64,000 bases of DNA from contig NZ_JAGGOJ010000011.1 in assembly GCF_018614575.1 (NCBI RefSeq), positions 372,001 to 436,000 of the forward strand, given 5' to 3'. Numbering within the stretch: the stretch's first letter is position 1; each line of letters starts with the position of its first letter. Made by a program: the position numbers and the translations under genes. The DNA is from Streptomyces sp. ISL-10. GTDB taxonomy: Bacteria > Actinomycetota > Actinomycetes > Streptomycetales > Streptomycetaceae. Shown here in pieces: positions 17,518 through 26,210 of the stretch. The notes under the pieces are model-generated. The model was not told the DNA's origin. It did not search any database and was given only the letters and a program-made list of their open reading frames with translations.

Positions 17518-19274
17518 CGGCCGCTCTCCAGGTGCCGGCGATGCAGCCGGCGGGGCAGCCCGGGGGGCTGGAGGAATCCCTCGGCGCGGGCGGCTGCGAC
17601 GCAGACGCGCGGCAGGTCGGCGCTCTTCTCGAAGAGCATGAAACGCGGCTCCCAGATCGGTCGGTACTTGGCGTTGGCCCGGTAGAGGGACTCGATCTGC
17701 CACCATCGGGAGAGGAAGCCGAGCAGCGAGGCCCACAGCCTCAGCACCGGCCCCGCACCGAGCTTCGAGCCCCGTTCGAAGACCGACCTGAACATCGCGA
17801 AGTTGAGTGAGACCTGAGTGATCCCGATCTCTTCGGCGCGCTGGAGGAGTTCGATGACCATGAACTCCATGAGGCCGTTCTCGGCCTCGCGATCGCGCCG
17901 CATGAGATCGAGCGACAGCCCCTTCGTCCCCCACGGCACAAAGCTCAGCAAGGCTTTGAGCTCGCCCTCGCCGTCCCTGCACTCGAGCATCACGCAGCGC
18001 CCGTCCGCCGGATCGCCGAGCCGCCCCAGCGCCATGGAGAATCCGCGCTCGGTGGTTCCCTCGCGCCAGTCGTCGGCGCGCCGCACCAGCTCGTCCATCT
18101 CCTGCGCCGGGATGCCGTCGTGGCGGCGGATGCGCACCCGGTAGCCGGCGCGCCGCACCCGGTTGTACGCCTGGCGCACGGTGCGCATCGCCCGGCCCTC
18201 CAGCGTGAACTCGCCCGTGTCGACGATCGCCTCGTCGCCCAGTTCGAGCGCGTCCATGCCGTGGCGGGCGTACACGATGCCCGCCTCCTCGCCCGCCCCC
18301 ATCACGGCCGGGAGCCAGCCGTGTTCGCGGGCCTGCGCCAGCCAGGGCTCGATCGCGCCGGGCCACGCCTCGGGGTCGCCGACCGGATCGCCCGACGCGA
18401 GCGAGACGCCGCTGACCACGCGGTACGCCACGGCCGCCTTGCCGGTCGGCGACCACACCACGCTCTTCTCGCGGCGCAGCGCGAAGTAGCCGAGGGAGTC
18501 CCGCTCGCCGTGCCGCGCCAGCAGGGCGCGCAGCCTCGCCTCGTCGTCCTCACCGAGCGGATCGACGGCCCGCAGCGAGCGGAAGGCCGCGTACAGAACG
18601 CCGAGCAGCAGCAGCGTGGACATGATGTTGATGACGACGTCCACCCAGCCTGGGGTGGTGATCTCGGGGAAGCGGGAGTCGCCGACCGCGATGGAGACCA
18701 GCCGCATCGCGCCGTAACGCCAGCGCTCCAGGAAGGTCGAGCCCGCGGGGGAGGTGTTGGTCACGGTGACCAGTCCCGCGGCCAGCAGCGAGGCGACGAG
18801 CAGACCACCGACCGCGACGGCGGCGGCCAGCTCGGGGTTGGACCGGTCGCCCTTGGCGTAGAACTCGCGGCGGCCGTGCAGCAGGGCGGCCATGAAGGCC
18901 GCGCTGAGCACAAGGGAGATCCAGTTCTGCGCGTGCTGCCGGATCTCGGGGAAGGCCATCGCGACGGCGAAGAGCAGCAGGAAAAGGCCGCAGAGCACGA
19001 CGTTGAGAATCCAGGCCGCCCGTTTGCGGCGGCGCATGGTGATGGCGAGGAAGAGGGTGAAGACACCGGACGCGAAGCCCGCGGTGAGCAGGTAGGGCGT
19101 GAAGTAGTTGTCGGTGTTGTGGCGGCGCAGATCCTGACCGAGGGACACCCATACGGCGCTCAGGAAATTGATGACCGTCACGATCCGCAGGTACCAGACG
19201 GCGAATGCCGCGCTGCGCCGCGTGCGGTCGGTGCTGCGTCGCGACTCTTCACCGGAAAAGCGGACTTCTCCCAT
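17514..19274 (-). CDS. MprF/LysX-like membrane protein with DUF2156 aminoacyl-transfer domain
   Basis: A 586-residue protein. Residues about 20-235 hold six or so hydrophobic helices, starting AAFAVWYLRIVTVINFLSAV. Residues about 255-570 form the soluble GNAT-like DUF2156 domain of phosphatidylglycerol lysyltransferases (SLGYFALRREKSVVWSPTGK, GRAMRTVRQAYNRVRRAGY, GITQVSLNFAMFRSVFERG). The family attaches amino acids to membrane phospholipids and lowers surface charge. The N-terminal half is shorter than a full MprF flippase. The rhomboid-like gene follows with a 4-nt overlap. No lysyl-tRNA synthetase domain is fused, unlike mycobacterial LysX. Confidence 0.85.
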   Translation of the reverse strand: MGEVRFSGEESRRSTDRTRRSAAFAVWYLRIVTVINFLSAVWVSLGQDLRRHNTDNYFTPYLLTAGFASGVFTLFLAITMRRRKRAAWILNVVLCGLFLLLFAVAMAFPEIRQHAQNWISLVLSAAFMAALLHGRREFYAKGDRSNPELAAAVAVGGLLVASLLAAGLVTVTNTSPAGSTFLERWRYGAMRLVSIAVGDSRFPEITTPGWVDVVINIMSTLLLLGVLYAAFRSLRAVDPLGEDDEARLRALLARHGERDSLGYFALRREKSVVWSPTGKAAVAYRVVSGVSLASGDPVGDPEAWPGAIEPWLAQAREHGWLPAVMGAGEEAGIVYARHGMDALELGDEAIVDTGEFTLEGRAMRTVRQAYNRVRRAGYRVRIRRHDGIPAQEMDELVRRADDWREGTTERGFSMALGRLGDPADGRCVMLECRDGEGELKALLSFVPWGTKGLSLDLMRRDREAENGLMEFMVIELLQRAEEIGITQVSLNFAMFRSVFERGSKLGAGPVLRLWASLLGFLSRWWQIESLYRANAKYRPIWEPRFMLFEKSADLPRVCVAAARAEGFLQPPGLPRRLHRRHLESGR

Positions 19275-19373
19275 GAAAAGCGATCATATGGGTCATCGCT
19301 GGTCATGGTGGAGTCACGCTGCGGCCGCCGGCCGCCGGCCGTCGTCTGGTCGGCTGCCGCGCGGTCGCGTCTG

Positions 19374-20471
19374 TCAGTCCGTCAGGCTCTCGTCCCCCGA
19401 CGCCTGTTCCTCGTCGCCGGTCTCCGGCTTCCGCTCGGGCAGCTCCGCCGCGAGGGCGGCGGCCGCCTGGACCAGGGGGAGCGCGAGCAGGGCGCCGGCA
19501 CCCTCGCCCACGGTGACGGCATGGTCGAGGAGCGGGGTGAGCGCCATGCGGTCCAGCGCCTTCGCCTGCGCCGGCTCACCGCTGAGCTGGCCCGCGAGCC
19601 ACCAGTCGGGCGAACGGAACGCCGCACGCTGGCCCACGAGACCGCACGCCGCCGCCACGACGCCGTCGAGCACGACAGGCGTCCGGCGCACCGCGCACTG
19701 CAGAAGGAAGCCGGTCATCGCCGCCAGGTCCGCGCCGCCGACCGTCGCGAGCAGCTCCAGCTGGTCGCCCAGCACCGGCCGGGCGCGGCGCAGCGCGTCA
19801 CGGATCGCCGCGCACTTGCGCATCCAGGACAGGTCGTCGATCCCGGCCCCGCCGCGACCGGTGACCACGGACGCGTCCGTGCCGCACAGCGCGGCGACCA
19901 GGGTGGCGGCGGCTGTGGTGCCTCCGACGCTGAGGTCGCCGAGGACGACCAGGTCGGTGCCCGAGTCGGCCTCCTCGTCGGCGATCGCCATACCGAGGCG
20001 TACGGCCTGTTCGGCCTCCTCGACGGTCAGCGCGTCCTCGATGTCGATACGGCCGCTGCCGCGCCGCACCCGGTGCTTCACGACGTCCTCGGGCAGCAGC
20101 TCGGGATCGCAGTCCAGGCCGGCGTCGACGATCCGCACCGGCACGCCGGATCGACGGGCCAGCACGGCGACGGGGCTCGCGCCTTCGAGTACGGCCCGCA
20201 CGAGCTTGTGTGCGGTGCCGGACTCCCGTCCCGAGACGCCGAGTTCGGCGACACCGTGGTCGCCGGCGAACAGCACGACCCGCGGCTGCTCGATGGCCCT
20301 GACCGGGACGGCGCCCTGCGCGGCCGCGAGCCACTCACCCAGCTCGTCGAGCCGCCCCAGCGCACCGGGCGGCAGGACCAGCCGCTCCCGCCGTTCCTCG
20401 GCGGCGCGCCGGACACCGCTGTCGGGGCGCTCGATCAGATCGGAGAAGTCGTCGAGATTCAGCCTGCTCAT
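19374..20471 (-). CDS. cobT: Nicotinate-nucleotide--dimethylbenzimidazole phosphoribosyltransferase
   Basis: A 365-residue enzyme that makes alpha-ribazole phosphate from dimethylbenzimidazole and nicotinate mononucleotide for the lower ligand of cobalamin. Recognisable blocks are PPGALGRLDELGEWLAAAQG, VVLFAGDHGVAELGVS, GDLSVGGTTAAATLVAAL, GRGGAGIDDLSW and, near the C-terminus, the GEGAGALLAL segment with the catalytic glutamate. The ATG at 20471 gives MSRLNLDDFSDLI; an open frame runs further upstream through repeat DNA and is not believed. It is on the same strand as cobU and cobS. Confidence 0.93.
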   Translation of the reverse strand: MSRLNLDDFSDLIERPDSGVRRAAEERRERLVLPPGALGRLDELGEWLAAAQGAVPVRAIEQPRVVLFAGDHGVAELGVSGRESGTAHKLVRAVLEGASPVAVLARRSGVPVRIVDAGLDCDPELLPEDVVKHRVRRGSGRIDIEDALTVEEAEQAVRLGMAIADEEADSGTDLVVLGDLSVGGTTAAATLVAALCGTDASVVTGRGGAGIDDLSWMRKCAAIRDALRRARPVLGDQLELLATVGGADLAAMTGFLLQCAVRRTPVVLDGVVAAACGLVGQRAAFRSPDWWLAGQLSGEPAQAKALDRMALTPLLDHAVTVGEGAGALLALPLVQAAAALAAELPERKPETGDEEQASGDESLTD

Positions 20472-20961
20472 CCGCCGAACAGTACCGTCACGCGGTGACG
20501 CCCCGGGAGCCTCCCGCCCCCTTCTCCCGCGCCGCTGGGCCCGCTGAGCGCGCGGGCGGGCCTTCTCAGGCCGCCCCGGCCCCCTCGGCCGGGGCGATCT
20601 GAGCCCCGCCGACGATGGGGGCTGCGGAGTCCGGGGGCCCCCGAGACCGCCGCGCGAGCGGGTGCGATCACCTCGTGCTCCGAGCTCCGTCGGCAGGAGG
20701 CCCCTCCGGAACCGGCCGCGCCGCCGAGGGCACCGGGGCGTGCGGGGCAATTCGAGCTGCCGGCGATTGAGGTGCGGGGTCTGGGGTGGAACCCCGCGGG
20801 ACCGAGGCGCGAGCGGGTGCGCCTGCCTCGTGCCCCGCTCGGGCGGCCGCCGCGCCCCGAACCGGTGCACCGGCGCGAGCGGGTGCGCTCACCTCGTGCC
20901 CCCAGCTCCGGCGGCCGCGGCGCCCCACCGAACTCGCCGCGCGAACCGGCGGACCCGCCCC
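20472..20961. other. Repeat-rich intergenic region between cobU and cobT
   Basis: About 490 bp of GC-rich DNA without a credible gene. It contains three direct copies of a 35-40 bp element (listed separately) and short GC palindromes. Both flanking genes read on the minus strand, so the cobT promoter should lie here; no hexamers were recognised. Confidence 0.6.
20653..20914. repeat. Three dispersed direct copies of a GCGCGAGCGGGTGCG element
   Basis: Copies start near 20653, 20807 and 20871. Each begins GCGCGAGCGGGTGCG, continues with a variable 4-5 nt, then CCTCGTGC and a C/G-rich tail ending near AGCTCCG or GCTCGGG. They lie in non-coding DNA between cobU and cobT, with spacings of about 154 and 64 bp. 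Confidence 0.65.
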
Positions 20962-22161
20962 TCACCCCCGCAACTGCAGCGCCTGCCCCGCAACCACGAG
21001 CAGCACGTGCTCGCACTCCGCCGCGAACGCCGCGTTCAGGCGGCCCAGTTCGTCGCGGAAGCGGCGGCCGGACGCGGTCGCCGGGACCACGCCCGAGCCG
21101 ACCTCGTTGGTGACCGCCACCACCGTGCGGCCCGTCTCCCGTACCGCGGTCACGAGTTCGGTCACCCGTGTGCGCAGCGTCCGCTCGCCGTGCGCCGCCC
21201 ACGCGGCGTCGTCCCAGGCGTCCGCCCGGTCCATCGCGTCGGTCAGCCAGAGCGACAGGCAGTCGATCAGCAGCGGCGGCCCGTCCTCGCTCAGCAGCGG
21301 CACCAGGTCGCACGTCTCGGTCGTGCGCCAGGAGCCGGGCCGCCGCTCGCGGTGGGCGGCCACCCTCGCCGCCCACTCCACGTCCCCCTCGCGGTGCCCG
21401 CCGGTCGCGACGTACAGCACGTCCGGGAACGCCTCCAGGCGTCGCTCCGCCTCCAGTGACTTGCCCGAACGGGCCCCGCCCGTCACCAGCGTGCGCCGGG
21501 GCACGTCCGGGACCGCGTGGTACTCGCCGACGATCAGCGTCGTCCCGTCCGGCACCGCCCGCGCCCCCGCCGCCGCCAGCCGCCGTGCCAGCTCGGAACC
21601 GCCGGGCACGTCGTGGTCGAGATGGACGGCGATCACATCGGTCGTGGACCCGATCGCCCCCGCGGCCCGCAGGCGTCCCACCGCGTCCGGCCGCCCCACG
21701 ACATCCGCGACGACCATCTCGTACGCGGCGAGCCCCTCGGCCAGACCGGCGGGCGCGGCGCCCGGGGGCAGATAGAGCAGCCGCTCGCCCTCGGGTGACG
21801 TCACCTCGTACCCCGTACCGGGGTGGTCCACCGGAACCGCCCGCACCCGGTGCCCGCTGATCAGCGTCAGCTCCCGGCCGTCGGGCACCCGGCCGGGAGT
21901 CGGCAGCCCGGCCGGCAGGTCGAGCGCGGGGCCGTCGTGCGGATGGGCCAGCAGCACCTGGCGTACGCCGACGAGCGAATGCCCCGCCCGCGCCGCCGCC
22001 AGCGCGGCCCCGGGCGTGAGGTCGAGCAGCAGCGCCCCGTCCAGGAGCAGTGCGGTGGCCGCCCGCGCCTCCGCGCCGCGAGCGGTCGCGCAGACGGCGC
22101 AGGGGCAGTCGGGACGGGGGAGGCCGGCGGGCGCGCCGGTGCCGAGCAGAGTCAGTTCCAC
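20962..22161 (-). CDS. cobU: CobU (adenosylcobinamide kinase/guanylyltransferase) with degenerate MBL-fold N-terminus
   Basis: A 399-residue fusion. From about residue 220 on it is CobU, which phosphorylates adenosylcobinamide and then transfers GMP to it. It shows the P-loop VTGGARSGKS, then LYVATGGHREGD and VTNEVGSGVVP. Residues 1-215 resemble a metallo-beta-lactamase fold (LLGTGAPAGLPRPDCPCAVC, LLLDLTPGAAL), but the zinc motif is reduced to LLAHPHDGPALD, so most metal ligands are missing. The start is a GTG with GGGAGGA 9 nt upstream. It is on the same strand as cobT and cobS. Confidence 0.9.
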   Translation of the reverse strand: MELTLLGTGAPAGLPRPDCPCAVCATARGAEARAATALLLDGALLLDLTPGAALAAARAGHSLVGVRQVLLAHPHDGPALDLPAGLPTPGRVPDGRELTLISGHRVRAVPVDHPGTGYEVTSPEGERLLYLPPGAAPAGLAEGLAAYEMVVADVVGRPDAVGRLRAAGAIGSTTDVIAVHLDHDVPGGSELARRLAAAGARAVPDGTTLIVGEYHAVPDVPRRTLVTGGARSGKSLEAERRLEAFPDVLYVATGGHREGDVEWAARVAAHRERRPGSWRTTETCDLVPLLSEDGPPLLIDCLSLWLTDAMDRADAWDDAAWAAHGERTLRTRVTELVTAVRETGRTVVAVTNEVGSGVVPATASGRRFRDELGRLNAAFAAECEHVLLVVAGQALQLRG

Positions 22162-22260
22162 GCCCCTGATCCTCCCGCGTCCCCGCAGCTGGTGCGCGCC
22201 CGGCTACGCTGCGGGCAGCAAACTGATCAGCTGCGAGGCCCCAGGGACCCGGAGGCGCAC

Positions 22261-22461
22261 ATGGCATGGACGTGGCGGTTCGAGAAGTCCGACGGTACGG
22301 AGGTGCAGCCGGCGGTGGAGCCGGAGGAGTTCCCCACCCAGGGCGACGCCGAGTCGTGGATCGGTGAGCACTACAAGGAGCTCCAGGAGGGCGGGGCCGA
22401 CCAGGTGGTGCTCTCGGAGGACGGGACGAAGGTCTACGGCCCGATGAGCCTCCACGAGTAG
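22261..22461 (+). CDS. Small conserved acidic protein, 66 residues
   Basis: A 66-residue protein (MAWTWRFEKSDGTEVQP and ending YGPMSLHE), rich in Glu/Asp, without membrane segments or signal. GGAGG lies 7 nt before the ATG, and codon use fits a real gene. It is divergent from cobU. Short proteins with this W-F-E-K-x-D-G opening are, as I recall, widespread in actinobacteria, but I know no function. Confidence 0.75.
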   Translation: MAWTWRFEKSDGTEVQPAVEPEEFPTQGDAESWIGEHYKELQEGGADQVVLSEDGTKVYGPMSLHE

Positions 22462-22479
22462 ACCTCGGGCCGACGCACG

Positions 22480-22511
22480 CACCGGGCCGCACTCGACGGG
22501 GCGGCCCGGTG
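22480..22511. terminator. Bidirectional hairpin between convergent genes
   Basis: CACCGGGCCGC and GCGGCCCGGTG make a perfect 11-bp stem with a 10-nt loop. It lies between the small acidic protein gene and the convergent protease gene and can serve both. Confidence 0.65.
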
Positions 22512-22543
22512 CCGGCGTCCTGCTCCCTGGCGCAACCGCCCCG

Positions 22544-23641
22544 TCAGAGCTCGCCCAGCGTGACCTGAGCCGTGCGCTGTGATCCGTCCCGCTGATACGT
22601 CACCGTCACCTTGTCGCCGGGCTGCTGCGCCGCCAGTGCCTCCGCGAGCGACGTGATCGTCGTGATCGCGGTGTTCCCCACCTTCGTGATGATGTCGCCC
22701 GCCCGCAGTCCGGCCTGGTCCGCGGGACCGTCCTGCGTGACCTCGACCACCGCCACGCCGGACGGGGCGTAGCGGTCGTCGAGGACCGTACGGCCCGTGA
22801 TGCCGAGCGCCGCCCGGCCCGAGTCCGTGACCCGGCCGGTCGTGATGATCTGGTCGGCGATCCTGCGGACCATCGACGCCGGGATCGCGAAGCCGATGCC
22901 GGGCGCTGCGCCCTCGCCCAGTGACGGGTCCACCGCGGCGAGCGTCGGAATGCCGATGACCTCGCTGTCCAGATTGACCAGCGCGCCTCCGCTGTTGCCC
23001 GGATTGATCGGGGCCGACGTCTGCACCATGTCGGCGAACGTAGCCCCGGTGCCGCCGCCCAGGTCGCTCTGGGTCACGGTCCGGCCGACCGCCGAGACGA
23101 TGCCCTGGGTGACGCTGCTGGAGAGGCCCAGCGGCGAACCCATGGCCAGCACGATCTGGCCGACCGCGACCGTGGACGAGTCACCGAACGTCGCCGCCCT
23201 CAGCCCCTCGGGCACGGACTCCAGCCGGATGACCGCGAGGTCCTGCTCCGGGTAGGAGGAGACCAGCCGTGCCGTCATCGGCGCCTCGCCCGTCGCCACT
23301 GTCACCCTGAACGACCTGCCGGGGCCCACGACGTGCGCGTTGGTGACGATGTGCCCCTCGTCGTCGTAGACGATCCCGGAGCCGAGGCGTTCGTCCGCCT
23401 CGATCTGCACGACCGACGGGAGCACGTTCTCGATGACGGCCTGGTAGTCGTCCTCCAGTTCGTTCGCGGCCTTCGGCGCCAGGGCGCGCGCCGTGACGAG
23501 GTTCGACGGCGCCGACGGCTGCGGCGGGGCGGCCGGTGAGCAGCCGCCGACGAGAACGGCCGCGCAGAGCGCGGCCGTGACGGAAAGGAGAGCGGGCAGC
23601 GGCGAACGGCGTGACGGACCGCGGGACGGGGATGCGCTCAT
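22544..23641 (-). CDS. Lipoprotein HtrA/DegP-like serine protease with PDZ domain
   Basis: A 365-residue exported protease. Residues 1-34 form a lipoprotein signal ending in the lipobox LVGGC, so it should be anchored outside the membrane. The S1C trypsin-like domain carries the triad in TNAHVV (His), DLAVIRL (Asp) and PGNSGGALV (Ser). The C-terminal PDZ domain (residues about 270-360) includes VTQDGPADQAGLRAGDIITK. Such enzymes degrade or check damaged envelope proteins. The gene stands alone between a convergent small gene and the methyltransferase gene upstream. Confidence 0.9.
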   Translation of the reverse strand: MSASPSRGPSRRSPLPALLSVTAALCAAVLVGGCSPAAPPQPSAPSNLVTARALAPKAANELEDDYQAVIENVLPSVVQIEADERLGSGIVYDDEGHIVTNAHVVGPGRSFRVTVATGEAPMTARLVSSYPEQDLAVIRLESVPEGLRAATFGDSSTVAVGQIVLAMGSPLGLSSSVTQGIVSAVGRTVTQSDLGGGTGATFADMVQTSAPINPGNSGGALVNLDSEVIGIPTLAAVDPSLGEGAAPGIGFAIPASMVRRIADQIITTGRVTDSGRAALGITGRTVLDDRYAPSGVAVVEVTQDGPADQAGLRAGDIITKVGNTAITTITSLAEALAAQQPGDKVTVTYQRDGSQRTAQVTLGEL

Positions 23642-23716
23642 GCCCGGAGTATCCCTTTTGCTTCCTCCTGGTCGCCCGCCCTGCGCCGCCGATCAGGGGG
23701 AGGGCGAGGCCGGGCC

Positions 23717-24526
23717 TCAGGCCCGCCGCACTCCGCACAGATGCAGCAGCGCCGCCACCCGCCGGTACGGATCGGTACGCCCCGCCCGTTCCTCCACGGA
23801 GAGCAGCTGGTGCAGCTCCTCGGCCGAGGGCAGCTCGACGTCGTTGCCGACGCTGTCCGTGAAGACACGCACCCCGTACCAGGCGTGCAGCGGCGCGTTG
23901 ATCCCTTCGAGCGTCTCCGTCAGCGCGGCCAGCCGGTCCGCCCGCACGGTGAGACCGAGCCGGTTGGTGTACATCTCGGTGTCGAACGCGCTCCGGGCCG
24001 CGGACCAGTCACCGGCAAGGCCCGGCCGCATCGCCAGCGCGTCCCCGTTGCGCACCAGGAGGGACAGCAGCCCGCCCGGTGCCAGCATCCGCGCGAGGCC
24101 CGCGAGCATCGCGTCCGCCTCGGCGACGTACATCAGGACGCCGTGGCACAGCACCACGTCGAAGCTGCCCGGCAGGAAGTGCACACCGGTGTCGCGCCCG
24201 TCGCCCTCGATCAGCCGGACCCGCTCGCGGATCCCGGCCGGTTCGCCGGCGAGCGACTCGCGCGCCGCCTTCAGCATGGCGGCGTCCGACTCCAGCCCCG
24301 TGACCGTGTGCCCGGCCCGCGCCAGACGCAGTGCCTGCGTGCCCTGCCCCATGCCCACGTCGAGCACCCTGAGGCGCTGTCCGACCGGATACCGGGCGGA
24401 GATCTGCTCTTCCAGCTGGCGGGCGACGAGTTCCTGGCGGACCGTGTTGCGCAGCCCGCCCGCCCCCGCGAGCCATTCGGCGGACGCCCCGGCGAAGCAC
24501 GAGGGCTCGACGGAGCGCGCGCTCAG
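23717..24526 (-). CDS. SAM-dependent methyltransferase, apparent CTG start
   Basis: A class I methyltransferase of about 269 residues. Motif I is VLDVGMGQG, at residues 54-62 if translation begins at 24526; FDVVLCHGVLMYV and LAPGGLLSLLVRN follow. The first standard start codon (GTG at 24367) lies inside motif I and would remove the helix before it. The frame is open back to a CTG at 24526 that overlaps the stop of the DUF3043 gene (CTGA), giving SARSVEPSCFAGASAEWLAG after the initiator. I favour that start. The substrate is unknown; the C-terminal half resembles tRNA/small-molecule methyltransferases of the SmtA type. Confidence 0.7.
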   Translation of the reverse strand: MSARSVEPSCFAGASAEWLAGAGGLRNTVRQELVARQLEEQISARYPVGQRLRVLDVGMGQGTQALRLARAGHTVTGLESDAAMLKAARESLAGEPAGIRERVRLIEGDGRDTGVHFLPGSFDVVLCHGVLMYVAEADAMLAGLARMLAPGGLLSLLVRNGDALAMRPGLAGDWSAARSAFDTEMYTNRLGLTVRADRLAALTETLEGINAPLHAWYGVRVFTDSVGNDVELPSAEELHQLLSVEERAGRTDPYRRVAALLHLCGVRRA

Positions 24527-25119
24527 GGCCGCTCCCCGCGCTTGACCTGCGGCTTGGGCAGACGAAGCCGGCGCATCTGCAGCGTACGCATCAGGCCGTA
24601 CGCCACCGCGCCGCGCTTCGGCTCGTCCGGGAAGCGCTCGCGCAGCTGCTTCTTGAGCCGGATCACCAGACCGACGGAGTCGATGACGATCATCACGATC
24701 ACGCCGAGCCAGAGCAGCAGGGCGATGTTCTGCAACTGCGGGACCCGGATCATGCTCAGTACGAGGATGACCACCGCGAGCGGCAGGAAGAACTCGGCGA
24801 TGCAGAAGCGGGAGTCGACGAAGTCGCGCACGAAGCGCCGCACCGGACCCTTGTCACGGGCCGGCAGATAGCGCTCGTCGCCGCTGGCGAGGGCCTCGCG
24901 CTGCCTGGCCAGGTCCGCACGGCGGGCCTCGCGCTGGCGCTTCATCGCCTCCTTGCGGTCCTGCGGTGGGGTGGCCGCACGGCGCCGCTGGCCCTGGGCC
25001 TCGGCGCGCTTCGGTGTCGGGCGGCCCTTGGGGGCCTCGGGGTCGCGGGGCTGCTTGGAGAGGTCCGCCGTCACCTTTTCGGTGGGGGCCTTCTCGTCCT
25101 TGGAACGGCTACGGAACAC
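24523..25119 (-). CDS. DUF3043 membrane protein
   Basis: A 198-residue protein from a GTG at 25119 (VFRSRSKDEKAP). The first 90 residues are highly charged and rich in Lys/Arg/Gln (KGRPTPKRAEAQGQRRR). Two hydrophobic helices follow (EFFLPLAVVILVLSMIRV and ALLLWLGVIVMIVIDSVGLV). The tail is basic. This layout matches DUF3043, a conserved actinobacterial family of unknown role. The methyltransferase gene overlaps its stop. The frame is open upstream to 25212 but without support. Confidence 0.8.
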   Translation of the reverse strand: MFRSRSKDEKAPTEKVTADLSKQPRDPEAPKGRPTPKRAEAQGQRRRAATPPQDRKEAMKRQREARRADLARQREALASGDERYLPARDKGPVRRFVRDFVDSRFCIAEFFLPLAVVILVLSMIRVPQLQNIALLLWLGVIVMIVIDSVGLVIRLKKQLRERFPDEPKRGAVAYGLMRTLQMRRLRLPKPQVKRGERP

Positions 25120-25403
25120 AAAGCCCAAGGGTACGGGGTGCGAGGCATGGACCCCACCTTCGCGGGGAACGATCCCGCAACGGCGTGCGTCCGTAAAGGA
25201 CACAAGCACCACAGAGCGGACGTCCGGTGCGACGGGTCCCTGACGGCTCTCTACTCCTTCGGCCGGATCAGGAGCTGTTCGCAGTCGTCCTTGGGGATGA
25301 GCGCATCCACGCTCGAACAGTGCGGTAATGGATGCAGGGCCCGTACTGTGGGTTCTGTTGGAGTGGTGAAGCCGAGTCCGTCAGAAGGGGGCGCGCGAAG
25401 CCC

Positions 25404-26201
25404 ATGAGCGGTGTCATGAAGCGTATGGGGATGATCTTCCGCGCGAAGGCGAACAAGGCCCTTGACCGGGCCGAGGATCCGCGCGAAACCCTCGATTACT
25501 CGTACCAGAAGCAGCTGGAGCTGTTGCAGAAGGTCCGCCGCGGAGTCGCGGACGTCGCGACGTCCCGCAAGCGCCTCGAGCTCCAGCTGAACCAGCTGCA
25601 GGGCCAGTCCGCAAAGCTGGAGGACCAGGGCCGCAAGGCGCTTGCGCTGGGTCGCGAGGACCTGGCGCGCGAGGCGCTCTCCCGCCGTGCCGCGCTCCAG
25701 CAGCAGGTCACCGACCTGGAGACCCAGCACCAGACCCTGCAGGGCGAGGAGGAGAAGCTCACGCTCGCCGCGCAGCGGCTGCAGGCCAAGGTCGACGCCT
25801 TCCGTACGAAGAAGGAGACGATCAAGGCGACGTACACCGCCGCCCAGGCGCAGACCCGGATCGCGGAGTCCTTCTCCGGCATCTCGGAGGAGATGAGCGA
25901 CGTCGGCGTCGCGATCCAGCGCGCCGAGGACAAGACCGCGCAGCTCCAGGCACGGGCCGGCGCGATCGACGAGCTGCTCGCCTCCGGTGCTCTCGACGAC
26001 CAGTCGGGCCTGGCGAAGGACGACATCCAGGCCGAGCTCGACCGCCTCTCCGGTGGTACGGACGTCGAGCTGGAGCTCCAGCGCATGAAGGCCGAGCTGG
26101 CCGGCGGCCCGGCGTCGCAGCAGCAGGCGATCGAGGGCGGTGCGGACCGTCAGGACGCGCCGCCGCAGCAGCAGAGCACTCCGAAGTTCGACAAGCAGTA
26201 A
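25404..26201 (+). CDS. pspA: PspA/IM30 membrane-stress protein
   Basis: A 265-residue, almost entirely coiled-coil protein of the PspA/Vipp1 family, which assembles on damaged inner membranes and preserves proton motive force. It starts MSGVMKRMGMIFRAKANK, the amphipathic N-terminal helix, followed by ALDRAEDPRETLDYSYQKQL. It ends in a Gln-rich tail. The ATG at 25404 is where family similarity begins; AGAAGGGGG lies upstream. pspAA follows after 9 bp. Confidence 0.93.
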   Translation: MSGVMKRMGMIFRAKANKALDRAEDPRETLDYSYQKQLELLQKVRRGVADVATSRKRLELQLNQLQGQSAKLEDQGRKALALGREDLAREALSRRAALQQQVTDLETQHQTLQGEEEKLTLAAQRLQAKVDAFRTKKETIKATYTAAQAQTRIAESFSGISEEMSDVGVAIQRAEDKTAQLQARAGAIDELLASGALDDQSGLAKDDIQAELDRLSGGTDVELELQRMKAELAGGPASQQQAIEGGADRQDAPPQQQSTPKFDKQ

Positions 26202-26210
26202 GGACTCGTC

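Noticed and set aside
20472..22260. A cobalamin riboswitch before cobT or cobU
   Set aside because: The B12 box consensus was not seen in either leader; the gap holds only direct repeats.
24009..24500. A minus-strand frame inside the methyltransferase gene
   Set aside because: It lies in a different phase from the SAM motif and is of low complexity.
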